The notes: generated by a model not told the origin, from the sequence alone. Shown: positions 1-11,759, numbered from the stretch's first letter. The stretch is 64,000 nucleotides of DNA from Luidia sarsii (GCA_949987565.1 OX465118.1:3500538-3564537), one strand, 5' to 3'. Made by a program: numbers and translations.

Positions 1-1740
1 ACTGGCCAATACACGTGTATGGCGGCGAAAGTCAGACTCATTGGAACATATGCGCCTCAATCTGAGGGCCTGACTGTAAGCTATACCAGTCTTACAGTGT
101 CTGGGGTGACAACTGGAGGCATGGAAATATTTATGAGTGTCGGTGGGCTTAGAATAAAAGTCAGTAGTAAGTGTATTGAGGTCTTTCCGGACGGTGACAT
201 CCAGAAAGTTGGTCTGCTGAAGAGACTGCTCCCATGTGAATTTGATAGTCCTGTGGAAGGAATTGATGTGGTCAAAGAAAGCATTCAAGCTGCTACCGTC
301 CCTAGTCCAAATGAAGAAAACGTCATCTACGTATCTCCACCAAATCCAGGGACAGCATGGAGCCTTACTGAGCATGCGTTCCTCAAGGTCACCCATGAAG
401 AGGCAAGTAAAGGAATGAGCCATGTTTGTGCCCATGGCAGTGCCATGCACTTGAAGATAGTGCTTGCCAAGAAAGGAGAAATTGTTCATGGCCAGCACTA
501 TAGCCTCATGAGGGTGGTTATGTCAGAGATGTGTGGAGAAGACTGTTTTCCTTTGGCCAGTGCCGAGGAGCAAGCTTGAATGCCTTCTTCCTGGGGGATG
601 TTAGTGTATAGAGAGGAAACGTCAATAGTACCAATTATGGAAGTGGTCGGAATTTGATCCTTGACACTTTCCAACTTTCGCAGAAAGTCGGGAGTGTCAT
701 GGACGCATGAGGGCATTTGGGGAACCAAGGGTCTGAGAAAAGAGTCAGTGAAAAGAGATATGTGTTCCGTAGGTGAACCATTGCTAGAGATGATGGGTTT
801 GCCTGGGTTGTTGGTTTTGTGAATTTTTGGGAGAAGGTAGAATCTGGCAGTTCTACGATTGATCGGTGATAGAAATCTGTGAGCTTTTTTACTCAATTGA
901 TCACGTGATCGCATGTCATCCCAAACTTCCTGAATTTGCTCTGAAAATTTGCCAGTGGGGTTAGAGTCCAGACATTTATAGTGCTGAGGATTGTTAAGTT
1001 GGCGATTGGCTTCATCAATATATTTTTGGCGATCCATGATTACTACGGCTGACCCTTTATCTGCTGGCTTGATAATGATGTCACCGCGGGAACGTAGAGT
1101 GTTGAGAGCAAGACGTTCTTCCCTAGGGAGATTGTCATGGGGCTTACGGGTAAGATGAGAGGAGTTGGAAACCAGGGAACTGACTGCTTGCACATACGTT
1201 TCAAGGACTGGAACACGGTTCTTGGGGGGAACCAGGTGCTTTTTACTCGGAAAGTTTCTTCTTTACGGGAGTCAGAATCGAAGAAGAACTCAGTCAGACG
1301 AAGTATGTGGTAATACTCAGTGAGATCTTGACTGAGCATTATTTGGTCAACTTTGGGGGGAGTTGGACAAAAGTTCAAGCTTTTGGAAAGTAATGTGTGC
1401 TCTGCGTCATTTAGAGAAGAAGAGGAAAGGTTGACAACAGTGTTAGTGGGGGTAAAGGTGTAGACTGGGGACTGCGTCTGAAGCAGTTGTGTCTGCGTTG
1501 TTTGGCAACAAGGCCACCAATCTTCTTGTTTCTCCTGTCGGTGAGAACAGAATTGAGGTTAGAGAGACCTTTCTCAATCTCATCACTGAGATCCTTGTAC
1601 TGGCTTTCAGAACAGCTGGAGCGGAGTTTGTAGTCCAGATTAGCAATGTCCTGGTGGACAGCCTGAAGGGTGATTTCACATTGCTCAGAGAGGACCTTAA
1701 TGGAGCTGAATGGAGCTGAATGGATGCACTATAAAGAATT
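1..1740 (-). pseudogene. Penelope-like element reverse transcriptase, copy 1, broken and cut by window edge
   Basis: Read on the minus strand this is the reverse transcriptase (RT) of a Penelope-like retroelement. Between 1193 and 498 it keeps IIIKPADKGSAVVIMD, the LPKIHKTNNPGKPIIS block and RT motif A (TIDVSSLYTNIPQEEG). The frame ends at TAG 498-500, where two extra bases (TA) are present relative to the second copy at 34255-36800. The YVDD motif C (WWRYVDDVFFIW) is still readable in another frame at about 305-345. A further frame change near 1230 separates the N-terminal part (NFCPTPPKVDQ, up to 1378). An 11-bp tandem duplication near 1700-1720 also shifts the upstream frame. The GIY-YIG endonuclease would lie to the left of base 1. 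The copy is clearly non-functional. The family call rests on RT motifs and on the close match to the second copy. Confidence 0.88.
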
Positions 1741-1800
1741 TGATTCCATTTTTTCTGTAGGTTGGGGGAGAGTTTTCCAATTTGGGGGGTGTGAGATATC

Positions 1801-1895
1801 TGTTTCTTTCAACTTAGAAAACTGCAAGAAAAGGCTCTTCGGTACATCTTCCATCAAGACAACTTTCTCAGTCTCTCGCCTGATTCCTACTGGCC
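1801..1895 (+). repeat. PLE 5' segment in inverted orientation
   Basis: About 95 bp that match the reverse complement of 36645-36745. In the second PLE copy the segment is in frame with the element and encodes its N-terminal part (LRKLQEKALRYTFHQD). Here the same peptide (LRKLQEKALRYIFHQD) is on the plus strand, opposite to the RT at 1-1740. The left junction lies right after GTGTGAGATA, a sequence present in both copies. I infer a local inversion inside this copy. Confidence 0.75.
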
Positions 1896-2268
1896 AAACG
1901 AAGAGATAGACCAAACCATGAAATATAACCCAATACAACACAACTCTATATCAAAACAACAAAAAGAGTATACAACACTATACAACACAATACAACACTA
2001 AATGGGATGAAGCTCAAAGGGTACAACATCTAAAGTAACCTGTGAATACAGAAAACAATGATAAGAAAAATATAGTAAATACAAATGCAATCAAAATAAC
2101 AAGATTTTTGATATCTTTTTGGGGAGCCATAGGGCAATTTAAATGTGTTATTTTTCCTCCATTCAGGGAGTCACAACGTTGAGTTTTTCAATTTCTTTAA
2201 ATTAAACTTCAAACTGATCTTTATGTGAAACCTTTCTAATGCAGACGCTCAATTTGCTGAATAATGTT
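1896..2268. other. AT-rich stretch without recognised gene
   Basis: No coding region or known repeat is recognised. It holds short imprecise TACAACAC(T/A) repeats at about 1960-2000 and otherwise low-complexity AT-rich DNA. Confidence 0.5.
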
Positions 2269-3258
2269 TGTACTTATTTGTAAGTGTGAGAAGGGGGCAG
2301 GGGGCTGGCGTGGCTGTTGTTGCTGGTCCGGTGTTGGGTGAGGGGGGCTGGCTGCTCGCACTGAGGACTCCCAGGATGGGGCTAGCAGGGCCGCTGGTGC
2401 TGGGACTCTGGAGGGCTGGGGCTGGACGGATCCATCGGGGGCTGGGCGTTGAAGGGGGCCTCGTGGTCAGGGGAGGGGACGACACACAGGTTCTGACGGA
2501 GAGGGACGACTGCCAAAATCTCTCGTTCCCTGCCTCGGAGGAGGTTTCATCAGGAGAGGGCCCTAGGAATAGGATATGGCAGGCGTCGGTTTTAGTAATT
2601 AATTACATTATAATGCCCGCTCAAGAAAGCACATATTTTTAATTATATCAATGGTCAACAATTCGCGTAGATTCCCAGTCATGTAAAAATCTCATTAACC
2701 CATTAACCCCTCCCGAAACACGCACGCCTATCGCACATACCACACTCTAAGCAGTGTGGACGATACACACAGTTGCCCATATGCCACGTGAGTTTCATTC
2801 TCAAAACACAGCCCAGAAACAATACCTCCCAAAACACCAACAAAACCTCTAAACCCACACTAAAATATATACCCGGTGAATCTACGACAAATCGCGGAAA
2901 AGGTGATAATATATTTGATGTCTTATTCAGCAGCTAAACCCATGAAAATATGACTTAAATGTGGAGGAAGATGAAAATGTTCTTACCTAGGAACAGGATA
3001 TGGCAGGCGTGCCTTATATGGCACCCTGGACATCACCATATCCCTACCATATCCCTAGGGAATTACTGAAGGTCACCCCACCAGACCGCCACCATGGTAA
3101 CATAAATAGTCTAATGCCTGTCTGTTTGTGGTATGGGGCTGACCTCCAGTAATTCGGACTTACAAGGCAGACTGGGCAGTACCATCCGGGAGCTATAGGT
3201 TTATACAGACTAACTACTTGATTATACATGGTTAATACTCCCGGAGGTACCCCCTACA
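2269..3258 (-). mobile_element. Gypsy-type LTR, inverted copy (left)
   Basis: This is the reverse complement of the LTR at 5996-6980, with small differences. Read on the minus strand it starts TGTAGGGGGTACC (3258 leftward) and ends ...TACA at 2269, the usual TG..CA form. It includes the C/G-rich block at about 2290-2480. The two LTRs of one LTR retrotransposon should be direct repeats, so this orientation is abnormal. The frames seen through this block (2249-2485 and 2268-2642) are mirrored in the other LTR and are not taken as genes. Confidence 0.85.
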
Positions 3259-3399
3259 ACTCTTCCCTGCCTAGAAGTCATCGACCTCGATGACTGGCCG
3301 CGAGAGAACAAGAAATTTTTAATGCAAAAACAAAATGATTATATAAAGGGAAGATATTATAAAAAACTGACTACACGTCAAGGCCAAGTCGGTGGGGTG
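3259..3399 (-). repeat. Inverted copy of the element's 3' internal end
   Basis: Reverse complement of 5857-5995: it holds the polypurine tract region (AGGCAGGGAAGAG), the 3' untranslated region and the last codons of the pol tail (HRLGLDV). It joins the RT coding frame head-to-head at about 3399, within GGTGGGGTG. It shows that the inverted arm is not a chance LTR but a copy of the element's whole 3' end. Confidence 0.8.
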
Positions 3400-5883
3400 T
3401 TTCGATCATGTCCTATTATACTTAGATGATATCATTGTCTACTCCCCCGATTTTGACACGCACATTTCCCATCTGGAGAGAGTCTTCAAGAATTTGCGGC
3501 AACATGGCCTGAAGCTGAATCCTGCGAAGTGCCACTTGCTGCAGTCGGAGGTGCAGTACCTTGGCCACCGTGTCTCTGCTGATGGTGTGGCAGTTGACCC
3601 TGAGAAGATACGTGTTGTCCAGCAGTGGCCAGAACCAGCGTCAGTGAAGGAGGTACGATCCTTCCTCGGGTTCACCGGTTTTTTCCGGAGGTTCGTGAAG
3701 GGGTATGCATCGATTGCTGCACCCCTCTTTCGCTATCTACAGGGCGGCAAGACCAAGAAGGGGAAGTCCGCCGACCCTAATAGATCAATATCGCTGGACG
3801 ATGAGGGAAGGGCAGCCTTTGAGAAGCCCATCAGTCACCTGACCAGTGCCCCCATCCTCTGCTACGCCGACTTCACGAAGCCATTCGAAGTGCAGACAGA
3901 TGCGTGTGCTACCGGCCTCGGCGCCATCTTGTCCCAAGAAGGAGATGATGGGAAGCAACATGTAATCGCCTATGCCTCTAGAGCATTGCGGCCAGCTGAA
4001 CGCAATGGGCGGTACAGTGCCTTCAAGTTGGAGCTTTTGGCAATCAAGTGGTCTGTCACCGAGGTATTCAAAGATTACCTCCTCGGTAATAAGTGTGTGA
4101 TAGTGACGGATCACCATCCACTACTCTTCGTCCATAAGGCTAATCTTGGGAGTGCGGAGTTGCGCTGGGTGCAGCAACTCAGTTCCTTTGATTTTGAGCT
4201 CCGCTATCGGCCAGGGCGAGAAAACCAAGGTCCCGATGTCCTGTCCCGTCGAGAAGCCCCTGAAGTGCCCGAATCTCCGTCACTGTGCTCGGTCAATTCC
4301 TCAACCATCGTTGCATGTGCCAATGTCAATTCCCAGGGTACAGACCTGCCTCTGATCGTTAGTCATTGTATCCAAGCCTGTCGGGAAGGGGGAACCCAAT
4401 GTTTTCCCGGGTTCTCAGAGGAGGAATTGGCAGAGCTTCAATCGGAGGATCCAGTCCTTGGTCCGGTTGTCAGATATGTTACAAAGGGGAAGAAGCCAGA
4501 TCGAGCCGAGCGTGACTCCCTTGACCGTAGAGTTTTGGTCTGTCTCCGCGACTGGAGCCGGCTTTCCATCAAAGATGGTATCTTCTACCGACGGGTCGTG
4601 TCCCCTGTGGACCAACAAGCACGGCAACAACTGATGGTTCCGGAAACCCTACGAGGAGAGGTCATTCGAATGTTCCATGACGAGGCTGGTCACTTTGGTC
4701 CTAAACGTACCTTCCGTCTTGTGTGGACCAGGTTCTACTGGCATAACCTTGAAGGATTTGTCAAGGAGTGGTGTGCCAGATGCCAAAGGTGTGCAGTAAG
4801 CAAACCACCAAACCGTCAGACGAAGCCTCAGTTCTCACAGCTGAGTGCTGCTGCTCCGATGGAGGTGCTGGCTATGGATTGTATACCGTGTTGGAGCGTT
4901 CTCAGGACGGGTATGAGAATATACTGGTGGTGACTGATGTGTTTTCCAAGTACGCCTGGGCAATCCCTACAAAGGACCAGCGGGCGGTCACCGTTGCCAG
5001 CGCGCTGGTCAAGCATGTCTTTCTTCCTTACGGGGGTCCTTTCCGGTTACATTCAGACTGCGGCAGAAATTTTGAATCCCAGGTAGTCAGGGAGTTGTGT
5101 GAGCTTTACGGGATACAGAAGAGTCGCACTACGCCATACCACCCTGCCGGCAACGGGCAGTGCGAGCGATTTAATCGCACATTGCATGGAATGCTCTCTA
5201 CCCTGTCCGAGCAAAAGAAGCAGAGTTGGACACTGTATCTCGGAACGGCAGTTTCCCACAAGGCTTGCACTTAGGCAGGGAAGCCCCCAAGGAAGCCCCT
5301 AAGAATCTGTCGACCTACATGAAAGGACACCAAAAGGTGTTAAAGCAGGCATGCCGAATTGCAGCTCGGAAGTCGAAGCAGGCTGCTGTAGCTCGACAGG
5401 CCCTTAGGGCAAAGAGTGTTTTCGAGAAGCCTGTGGGGATCGGTCAGTACGTCCTTGTCCGAAAACACGCCCGGCAGGGGCGAAAGAAGCTCCAGGACCA
5501 CTGGGAGTCGGAGCCTTTTCTGGTGGTGAAGCAACCCTACGACAATCAGCCCGTGTACGTTGTCCGTAGTCAGTCTGGCCATGAAAAGGTTATACATCGG
5601 TCTCACATGAAACACTGTCCTTGGCTGCCAGAGTGCAGCACTGACAGTGTATCGGCCTCGGAGGAGGGCTCATCGTCGGATAGCTCAGGGTCCACACCTA
5701 GGGGCTACGTACTTAGGGCACCAGCGAGAGAGTCGGGAGCAGACATATCGATCTGCGGTTGACGACGATAGTTCCAGTCTGAGTGTGGTTCAGACCCCCA
5801 TTGATGAGCCTGAGGTTGAGGCGAGGTATCCGACGAGGACCACAAGGGGAAAGCCACCCCACCGACTTGGCCTTGACGTGTAG
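3393..5883 (+). pseudogene. pol: Gypsy-type pol remnant (RT palm, RNase H, integrase)
   Basis: Starts abruptly inside the RT palm (FDHVLLYLDDIIVYSPDF, 3400-3450) because the 5' half of the element is missing. It continues through the RT thumb, the RNase H domain (FEVQTDACATGLGAILSQ, about 3885), and the integrase zinc finger (H..GHFGPKRTF to CARCQRC, about 4675-4795). A frame change at about 4870-4890 breaks the integrase core after LAMD. The rest is readable in the next frame: VVTDVFSKYAW, HSDCGRNFES and GQCERFNRTLHG give the D, D and E positions (4930-5185). After about 5250 part of the integrase C-terminal region is missing. A later frame holds GQYVLVRKHARQ (a GPY/F-like module) and the tail ends at 5883 (RLGLDV). 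Three frame breaks and the missing gag and protease make it dead. Confidence 0.9.
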
Positions 5884-5995
5884 TCAGTTTTTTATAATAT
5901 CTTCCCTTTATATAACCATTTTGTTTTTGCATTAAAAATTTCTTGTTCTCTCGCGGCCAGTCATCGAGGTCGATGACTTCTAGGCAGGGAAGAGT

Positions 5996-6980
5996 TGTAG
6001 GGGGTACCTCCGGGAGTATTAACCATGTATAATCAAGTAGTTAGTCTGTATAAACCTATAGCTCCCGGATGGTACTGCCCAGTCTGCCTTGTAAGTCCGA
6101 ATTACTGGAGGTCAGCCCCATACCACAAACAGACAGGCATTAGACTATTCATGTTACCATGGTGGCGGTCTGGTGGGGTGACCTTCAGTAATTCCCTGGA
6201 TATGGTAGGGATCTGGTGATGTCCAGGGTGCCATATAAGGCACACCTGCCATATCCTGTTCCTAGGTAAGAACATTTTCATCTTCCTCCACATTTAAGTC
6301 ATATATTTTCATGGGTTTAGCTGCTGAATAAGACATCAATTATATTATCACCTTTTCCGCGATTTGTCGTAGATTCACCTGGTATATATTTTAGTGTGGG
6401 GTTTAGAGGTTTTGTTGGTGTTTTGGGAGGTATTGTTTCTGGGCTGTGTTTTGAGAATGAAACTCACGTGGCATATGGGCAACTGTGTGTATCGTCCACA
6501 CTGCTTAGAGTGTGGTATGTGCGATAGGCGTGCGTGTTTCGGGAGGGGTTAATGGGTTAATGAGATTTTTACATGACTGGGAATCTACGCGAATTGTTGA
6601 CCATTGATATAATTAAAAATATGTGCTTTCTTGAGCGGGCATTATAATGTAATTAATTACCCAAACCGACGCCTGCCATATCCTGTTCCTAGGGCCCTCT
6701 CCTGATTAAACCTCCTCCGAGGCAGGGAACGAGAGATTTTGGCAGTCGTCCCTCTCCGTCAGAACCTGTGTGTCGTCCCCTCCCCTGACCACGAGGCCCC
6801 CTTCAACGCCCAGCCCCCGATGGATCCGCCCAGCCCCAGCCCCCCAGAGTCCCAGCACCAGCGGCCCTGCTAGCCCCATCCTGGGAGTCCTCAGTGCGAG
6901 CAGCCAGCCCCCCTCACCCAACACCGGACCAGCAACAACAGCCACGCCAGCCCCCTGCCCCCTTCTCACATAAGTGTACA
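5996..6980 (+). mobile_element. Gypsy-type LTR (right, normal orientation)
   Basis: About 985 bp starting TGTAGGGGGTACC directly after a purine-rich tract (AGGCAGGGAAGAG, 5981-5994) and ending AAGTGTACA at 6980. It lies 3' of the pol stop codon in the expected position. An AATAAA-like signal is not obvious inside it. It pairs as an inverted repeat with 2269-3258. No matching target duplication is seen outside the two LTRs (AATGTT before 2269, ATTTG after 6980). Confidence 0.82.
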
Positions 6981-8514
6981 ATTTGTATAATCATTGTGTT
7001 ACGTGATGGTTTTTGCTATTGTGTATGGAATAGAAAGTAATAAATGGAGCCTTGCAGTTCCCAAGTGAATTTAAAAAAAATTAACTTCTTTAACTTTTAA
7101 AATCCCCCAATGAATTTACACTTGAATTCCTCTGCCCTACACATCAAGGAGAAACCAAAAACATCACCTCTCAAGACTCCTATCTGGGCTTCGAGGAAAG
7201 ATTAAGCAAACTCACAACCTTCATGAATATCCAAACATGTAAATCAGCCAAACCCATCACATGCAGTAGTCCAGCTGACCAGCCATGTGCCAGCTCCCTG
7301 GACATGCCATCACTAGCTGGTGGTTTACAGCCAGCCTACCAAATTACAACTGACACCTTCTGGCTCACTTACACAACATCACTGGCACACACTGCATCTT
7401 ACTATAGCCCAAGTTCACTTCACTGAGACACCCACCCGGAGAATTGGGCAAAACTGGGGCTCAAACTGAAATACTCACACAGTATCAACAGCAAATATAA
7501 AAATCAACCCAAACACATGGTCTCTAGAAATTTCAACCCTAAAGAATTCATAAATACATTGTCCCTCCATATGACACTAAAATTATACTTAAACACAACC
7601 ACACCTCAAACTTACTAAAAATGAAGATACAATTAAGCACCTTTGAATGTCAATTAAGATTATGTTGTCTACTGTATCGAATTCAAGGTGAATGACACAA
7701 ACATACACTTCAATCAATATGACCTAACAATAACCTCTTCCTCCATGATCTCGAAAACAACTCTCTCAGGAGAAGGCCAAATACTCCTGAACTTCCAAAT
7801 GGGGAAGGTCTTTACTTACACAAAGAACTTTTCTTCTCTTCACTCAAAAAACCCAAACCTAAAGACAATTAATGAACTTCACTAGTGACATTTACAAAGA
7901 AAAAAAAACCTCTATAAAAATAACTTTCCACTTACCGAGCCACTCGGCAGACCAAACTTTCAGGACAGAGCTTGAGATCTTCAAAATGGGTCTTCACCTT
8001 CCTCTGCCAGTCTGCAAACTGGAGGGCCTACACATGTACTGTACATGACATGGTACTACTGAAACTGAAAGTCTACATTTAAGTCTACATTTCCCAGCTG
8101 CTGTGTTGGGCACCAAACCACCAACACAGGGTGCACTGTTCCTCCCAAAAAGATAATCCTTGATCTTATCTCTACTGGTGAACAGGCAAGGGAAGGGGCA
8201 AACTAAAAAAACAAACATCGAAGTACATGTACATAACTTGGAAAACAAAACAAAGTGAATAGATGCAACTTAAAACAAAAGAACAAAAACAAAGTACATG
8301 TAGGCTGTACATATACTACATTCATAGCAGGCACCCCTGCTACACAACCACAGTCGAGAGAGAAAGCAGCAGCATTCCTTTTGGGCAAAGAGTCCATTGA
8401 TCCTTGTGTAGAGGTCCCTACTCAAGGATCTACTTAATTCACACTTTCCGGTCATAGTCCATCCTGTCAATAACTACCGTGGCAGTTGCCTTTGTCAGCA
8501 GTTGGGATAATTAT
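6981..8514. other. Unassigned stretch, no gene recognised
   Basis: AT-rich DNA with short A-runs (for example 7072-7080 and 7900-7910). Reading frames of 60-84 codons exist but have no recognised motif, and none has splice borders I can support. Confidence 0.4.
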
Positions 8515-8890
8515 GAAAGATATAACGTGATGTTTGCGTCGAGGAGAATGTAATTCAATTAGGTTTGTTGCCCTACTCGACGTGATAAACACTGAATGCT
8601 CGGTGCTTTGGCCGATACCCGAGGGGAAAAAAATATCAGACAGCTGGGACGGGATTCGAACATTGGACTCCCGCTTTCTAGTGCAGACGTCTTAACCAAT
8701 GCTCAGTGCTTGGCCCGATGCCTGATGAAAAAAATATCAGGCAGCTCGGGCAGGATTCGAAACCGCGACTTTTTTCATCAGATATCGGGCAAATCACTGA
8801 GCATTCAGTGTTTATCACGTCGAGCAGGGCAAAAACTTCGTTGAATTACATTCTCGTCGACGCAAACATCATGTTATATTTTTGATGCTA
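8515..8890. repeat. Inverted repeat made of two opposed tRNA-derived SINE fragments
   Basis: The arms 8519-8600 and 8805-8890 are imperfect reverse complements (TGATGTTTGCGTCGA...GTTTATCACGTCGAG). The left half contains a minus-strand SINE head (8706 leftward: TTAAGACGTCTGCACTAG, then GTTCGAATCCCG, a B-box). The centre carries a second minus-strand B-box (GGTTTCGAATCC, about 8755). The shared 3' tail has the motif CATCAGGCATCGGGC. A SINE inserted twice in opposite directions would give this layout. Confidence 0.6.
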
Positions 8891-8948
8891 AAACACGGTC
8901 TACCCACCGCTATACAATAATATTCGAATCCATTACACGATCTTGACC

Positions 8949-9075
8949 AGCTCGGTGGTCAAGTGGTTAAGACGTCTGCACTAGAAAGCGGGAGTCGCGG
9001 GTTTGAATCTAGCCCGAGCTACCTGATAATTTTTCATCAGGCATCGGGTCAACATTCAGAGTTTATCACGTCGAG
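8949..9075 (+). repeat. tRNA-derived SINE, head plus tail
   Basis: 8949-9020 folds as a tRNA-like cloverleaf: acceptor AGCTCGG pairs perfectly with CCGAGCT, the D-arm GTC/GAC holds an A-box (TGGTCAAGTGG), and the T-arm holds a B-box (GGTTTGAATCT). The anticodon loop has 8 nt (ACTAGAAA) and the T-stem has mismatches, so a working tRNA is unlikely. The tail (TTTTTCATCAGGCATCGGG, then TTTATCACGTCGAG) is shared with the copies at 8515-8890. I infer a Pol III SINE family. Confidence 0.65.
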
Positions 9076-10204
9076 CATGCAGGTCAAATCACCTCATTAA
9101 AGGGGGTGTATCGTGGTGCTTGGCAGGATCCTAATGATGCTGGCATCAATAGCCTTATGAGGACACGCTCTAGACCCCACACTGCGCCTGCTGTGTTATC
9201 AGTAAACAATCAGACAAGAAAGTCCCCTGAGGTAATGTTTGGCTTCTGCCAGACACTGGTCCTAATGGTTCCCGTATGTAGGGTTTGGGGCTATCCCATT
9301 ACGTAAGAGAGGGAAGTACTGTACATGGATTGTAAGTTCCAAGACCTGCAAGTGAGTTCACTGAATGGAGTAAATCAACAGCAATGCAATCTCACATAAT
9401 GAAATTCAACCATGATTCAACACACCGCCTTGATCATCCATATTTCTGTAGCAGTATTTTTGAGTAATGGATGACTACTCAATGGGTCATGTATGGGTCA
9501 CGGGTCATGTATAAAAACTAGCAAACGTTAGGAAGTTCAAGCATGGAGGAATAAGGAGATGGTTCAAGCATCTATGATACTACCTAGTAAAATAATTACT
9601 TAGAACAAGTATATACACGTAGGCCTATAAATGCTTGAATTTGTATGAATAAAATGCTCATCTTTTGGTGAGAATGGTACTGGTAGCAAATTGCCTAATT
9701 GAGTGCCCATCCGAATGGATTTTAAAAGTACGGCTTTTATTGTATGTTCGTAACTTCGTATACACACCGAGCAGCCTGGTGCAAATTTCAACATGGCGGA
9801 TGTGTGATTTCGATCCACTGAAAACCTGGGTGATGAATAAAATTTCTCCACGACTGTGCAATGCAAGCAAAGTATAGGAGCATATACACACCTTTTTCTT
9901 CCGAATAGCATGCATTCACGAATCTGTCATTTTGTGCACTCGTATTTGCTTATTCTTTTCAAGGTTGTCGTGACCCAGTATTGCAGTAAATACGGAACAT
10001 CTGAAGCACTTACACTGTAATTTTTTTTATTCATATAAAAAGAAGCAAATGCTAGTGGCCTAAACAATGCCACAAAAGTGAAACTAAATATTTAAAGGAT
10101 TTAGCAATTACTTTCTAGTAGTACATGATATGTAAAAGCATAAACCTGATCTTTATTCATACAAACACGACTGAATGCTACTGAGATGGTAAATCTCAAA
10201 ATTC
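9076..10204. other. Unassigned stretch
   Basis: No gene recognised. Several open frames of 66-103 codons at 9106-9306 and 9600-9915 overlap one another on opposite strands and show no motif. Confidence 0.4.
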
Positions 10205-10709
10205 AGTGTAGCTATATATGGATGACCGGTCCTTGTGAAAATCTTGTAGAGCCTTCCATTCTTGGCCGGTGAGTTTGGGCTGGTTTGGGCTGGTTTGTGT
10301 TTGCAAGGGCTCGGCTGACTTCAAGGAGAAAGTCATCTTTTGCAGTCTTAGGCAAGAGTCGAAAGGCTAGTTTAGTAGCTTTGACGATCTTCTCGACTGG
10401 TGCCGAACGGAGCGTGATAGCAAATTGGTCCCCGAGCGCAAGCACTCCTGTTTCCGTGGGGGAAAGGGTGCGCTGACTGAGGTTGACGACTGTCTGCTTC
10501 ATGACGGCCAATAAAAATTGCGAACGCAGGTAAGGTCTGATGCCCGATGATATAGAATGATGATCCTTTGAATCTATAGAACTGGTCCTATATGTACGGT
10601 TATGCTTGTTTAGGAGACAAAACAACTGTTGGGTTGTGGCCGTGGGACATTCCCTCCTCCCGTCATCTTCCTCTGTATGCACAACGACCACTTCTTTGGG
10701 TTGAGACAC
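10205..10709 (-). pseudogene. N-terminal fragment of a second Penelope-like element family
   Basis: The minus-strand frame contains VNLSQRTLSPTETGVLALG followed by a region like the N-terminal part of PLE proteins, which commonly have NLS...L...E..LL..GL.F ahead of the RT. After a frame change near 10265 another frame reads LTGQEWKALQDFHKDRSSI, the block that normally precedes the ADKG motif of the RT. The homology stops at about 10205, so the RT itself is missing. The sequence differs strongly from the two PLE copies at 1-1740 and 34255-36800 and belongs to another family. The assignment is by pattern only. Confidence 0.55.
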
Positions 10710-11039
10710 GTAGTCTTATCTTTTGGACAATGCTATTTACCTGCCGTTGCAGACTGAGGTTGACTCGTTGCAGTTTCTGCTGGCTGTGTCTTTGGAAATG
10801 TGGGGATTCGGTCTTATCCTTGGACGCCCCTGGAGCATGCCTTGTGTGTTCACTGCCAGTGCCAGTATATAGTTGATGCAACTACGCGAGGAAAAATAGG
10901 CCTCACCACACATGCACTTTAATTCTACACACTATACTGGATTTTTTAATTATTATTTGTCCCTTGGTTCAATGCATAATTATTTGTTGTATAATCTTTC
11001 ATATTCTTTTATCCTCTTTGTAATTATTTAACGGTTCTC
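10710..11039. other. Unassigned stretch
   Basis: Possibly the 5' continuation of the PLE fragment on the minus strand (a frame with RVNLSLQRQVNSIVQKIRL at about 10700-10770), but no clear motif. The part after 10890 is AT-rich and featureless. Confidence 0.3.
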
Positions 11040-11600
11040 TTTGTTTGGGAATACACCGAGGCGGCTTAATACCGTATCTCCTTTAAGTTTGTCCCTGGGT
11101 GAGAGACCTTCAACAGGTCGTAAAACTGAGAGTGAGGGTTGGGTCCTTCCCCCTGCGGGACACACACCACTGTTTGACTTGATCGGAGACGGCAACCTCT
11201 CAGCTCTTCCCGATCCCATCTGAAAAGATGCGGAGAGTGTTGTCTGGTGTGTACTATACTTGCATAGGCCGTTAGCGGTATCTGGGTGAGTTGGAGTCTG
11301 TTTTATAGTTGTATGTTTTGTTGTTTGTGTGTTGTTGTTCTGGTCCATCATGTTTGATGTTCGCCAGGTGCTGTGGGATCGTGCGCGCGTGCACCTACGC
11401 TGTGCCCGGTGTGGAGAAGTTTGTTTTGTATAAAACCCAAATTGTTGATTTTGTTATTGTTCTTCTATTTGTCAACAGGGTGTCTTTGTCTTCTTCTGTC
11501 ATACGTGACATTCTTTATAATAAAGAGATTGGAGAGATCGAGCCTCAAAAGAATGCGTCGAGTGTCTTCTTTAACTTGACGACCAGTCCCCGAATCGGGA
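11040..11600 (+). mobile_element. Possible LTR end with leader sequence
   Basis: The stretch has a TATA-like box (TATAAAAC, about 11430), an AATAAAG signal (about 11520) and a terminus GGGACTACACA at about 11605 followed by TCTGGTGGCTGACGGGA, which resembles a retrotransposon leader/primer-binding region. No second LTR copy is present in the window, so the call is tentative. Confidence 0.3.
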
Positions 11601-11759
11601 CTACACAGGATCCCATCTGGTGGCTGACGGGAGTCGTCGCCGTACTTTCAGCCGGGCGCCCATAGTCGCCTCGCTACAGAAAGTTGCAATAAAACTTAGA
11701 TGGGCACCACTACAGATCTGACGCACCTTGCTGCCTATGCACTTCTGCACTTGATGAGT

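Noticed and set aside
19..579. Plus-strand frame of 186 codons, repeated as 177 codons at 34815-35348
   Set aside because: Both are antisense to the Penelope-like RT; the frame is preserved because the two copies are closely related.
2249..2642. Gly/Pro-rich frames, mirrored at 6706-6981
   Set aside because: They lie in the GC-rich block of the inverted LTRs and are open on both strands.
8949..9020. Functional tRNA gene
   Set aside because: 8-nt anticodon loop, T-stem mismatches and a shared SINE tail in several copies.
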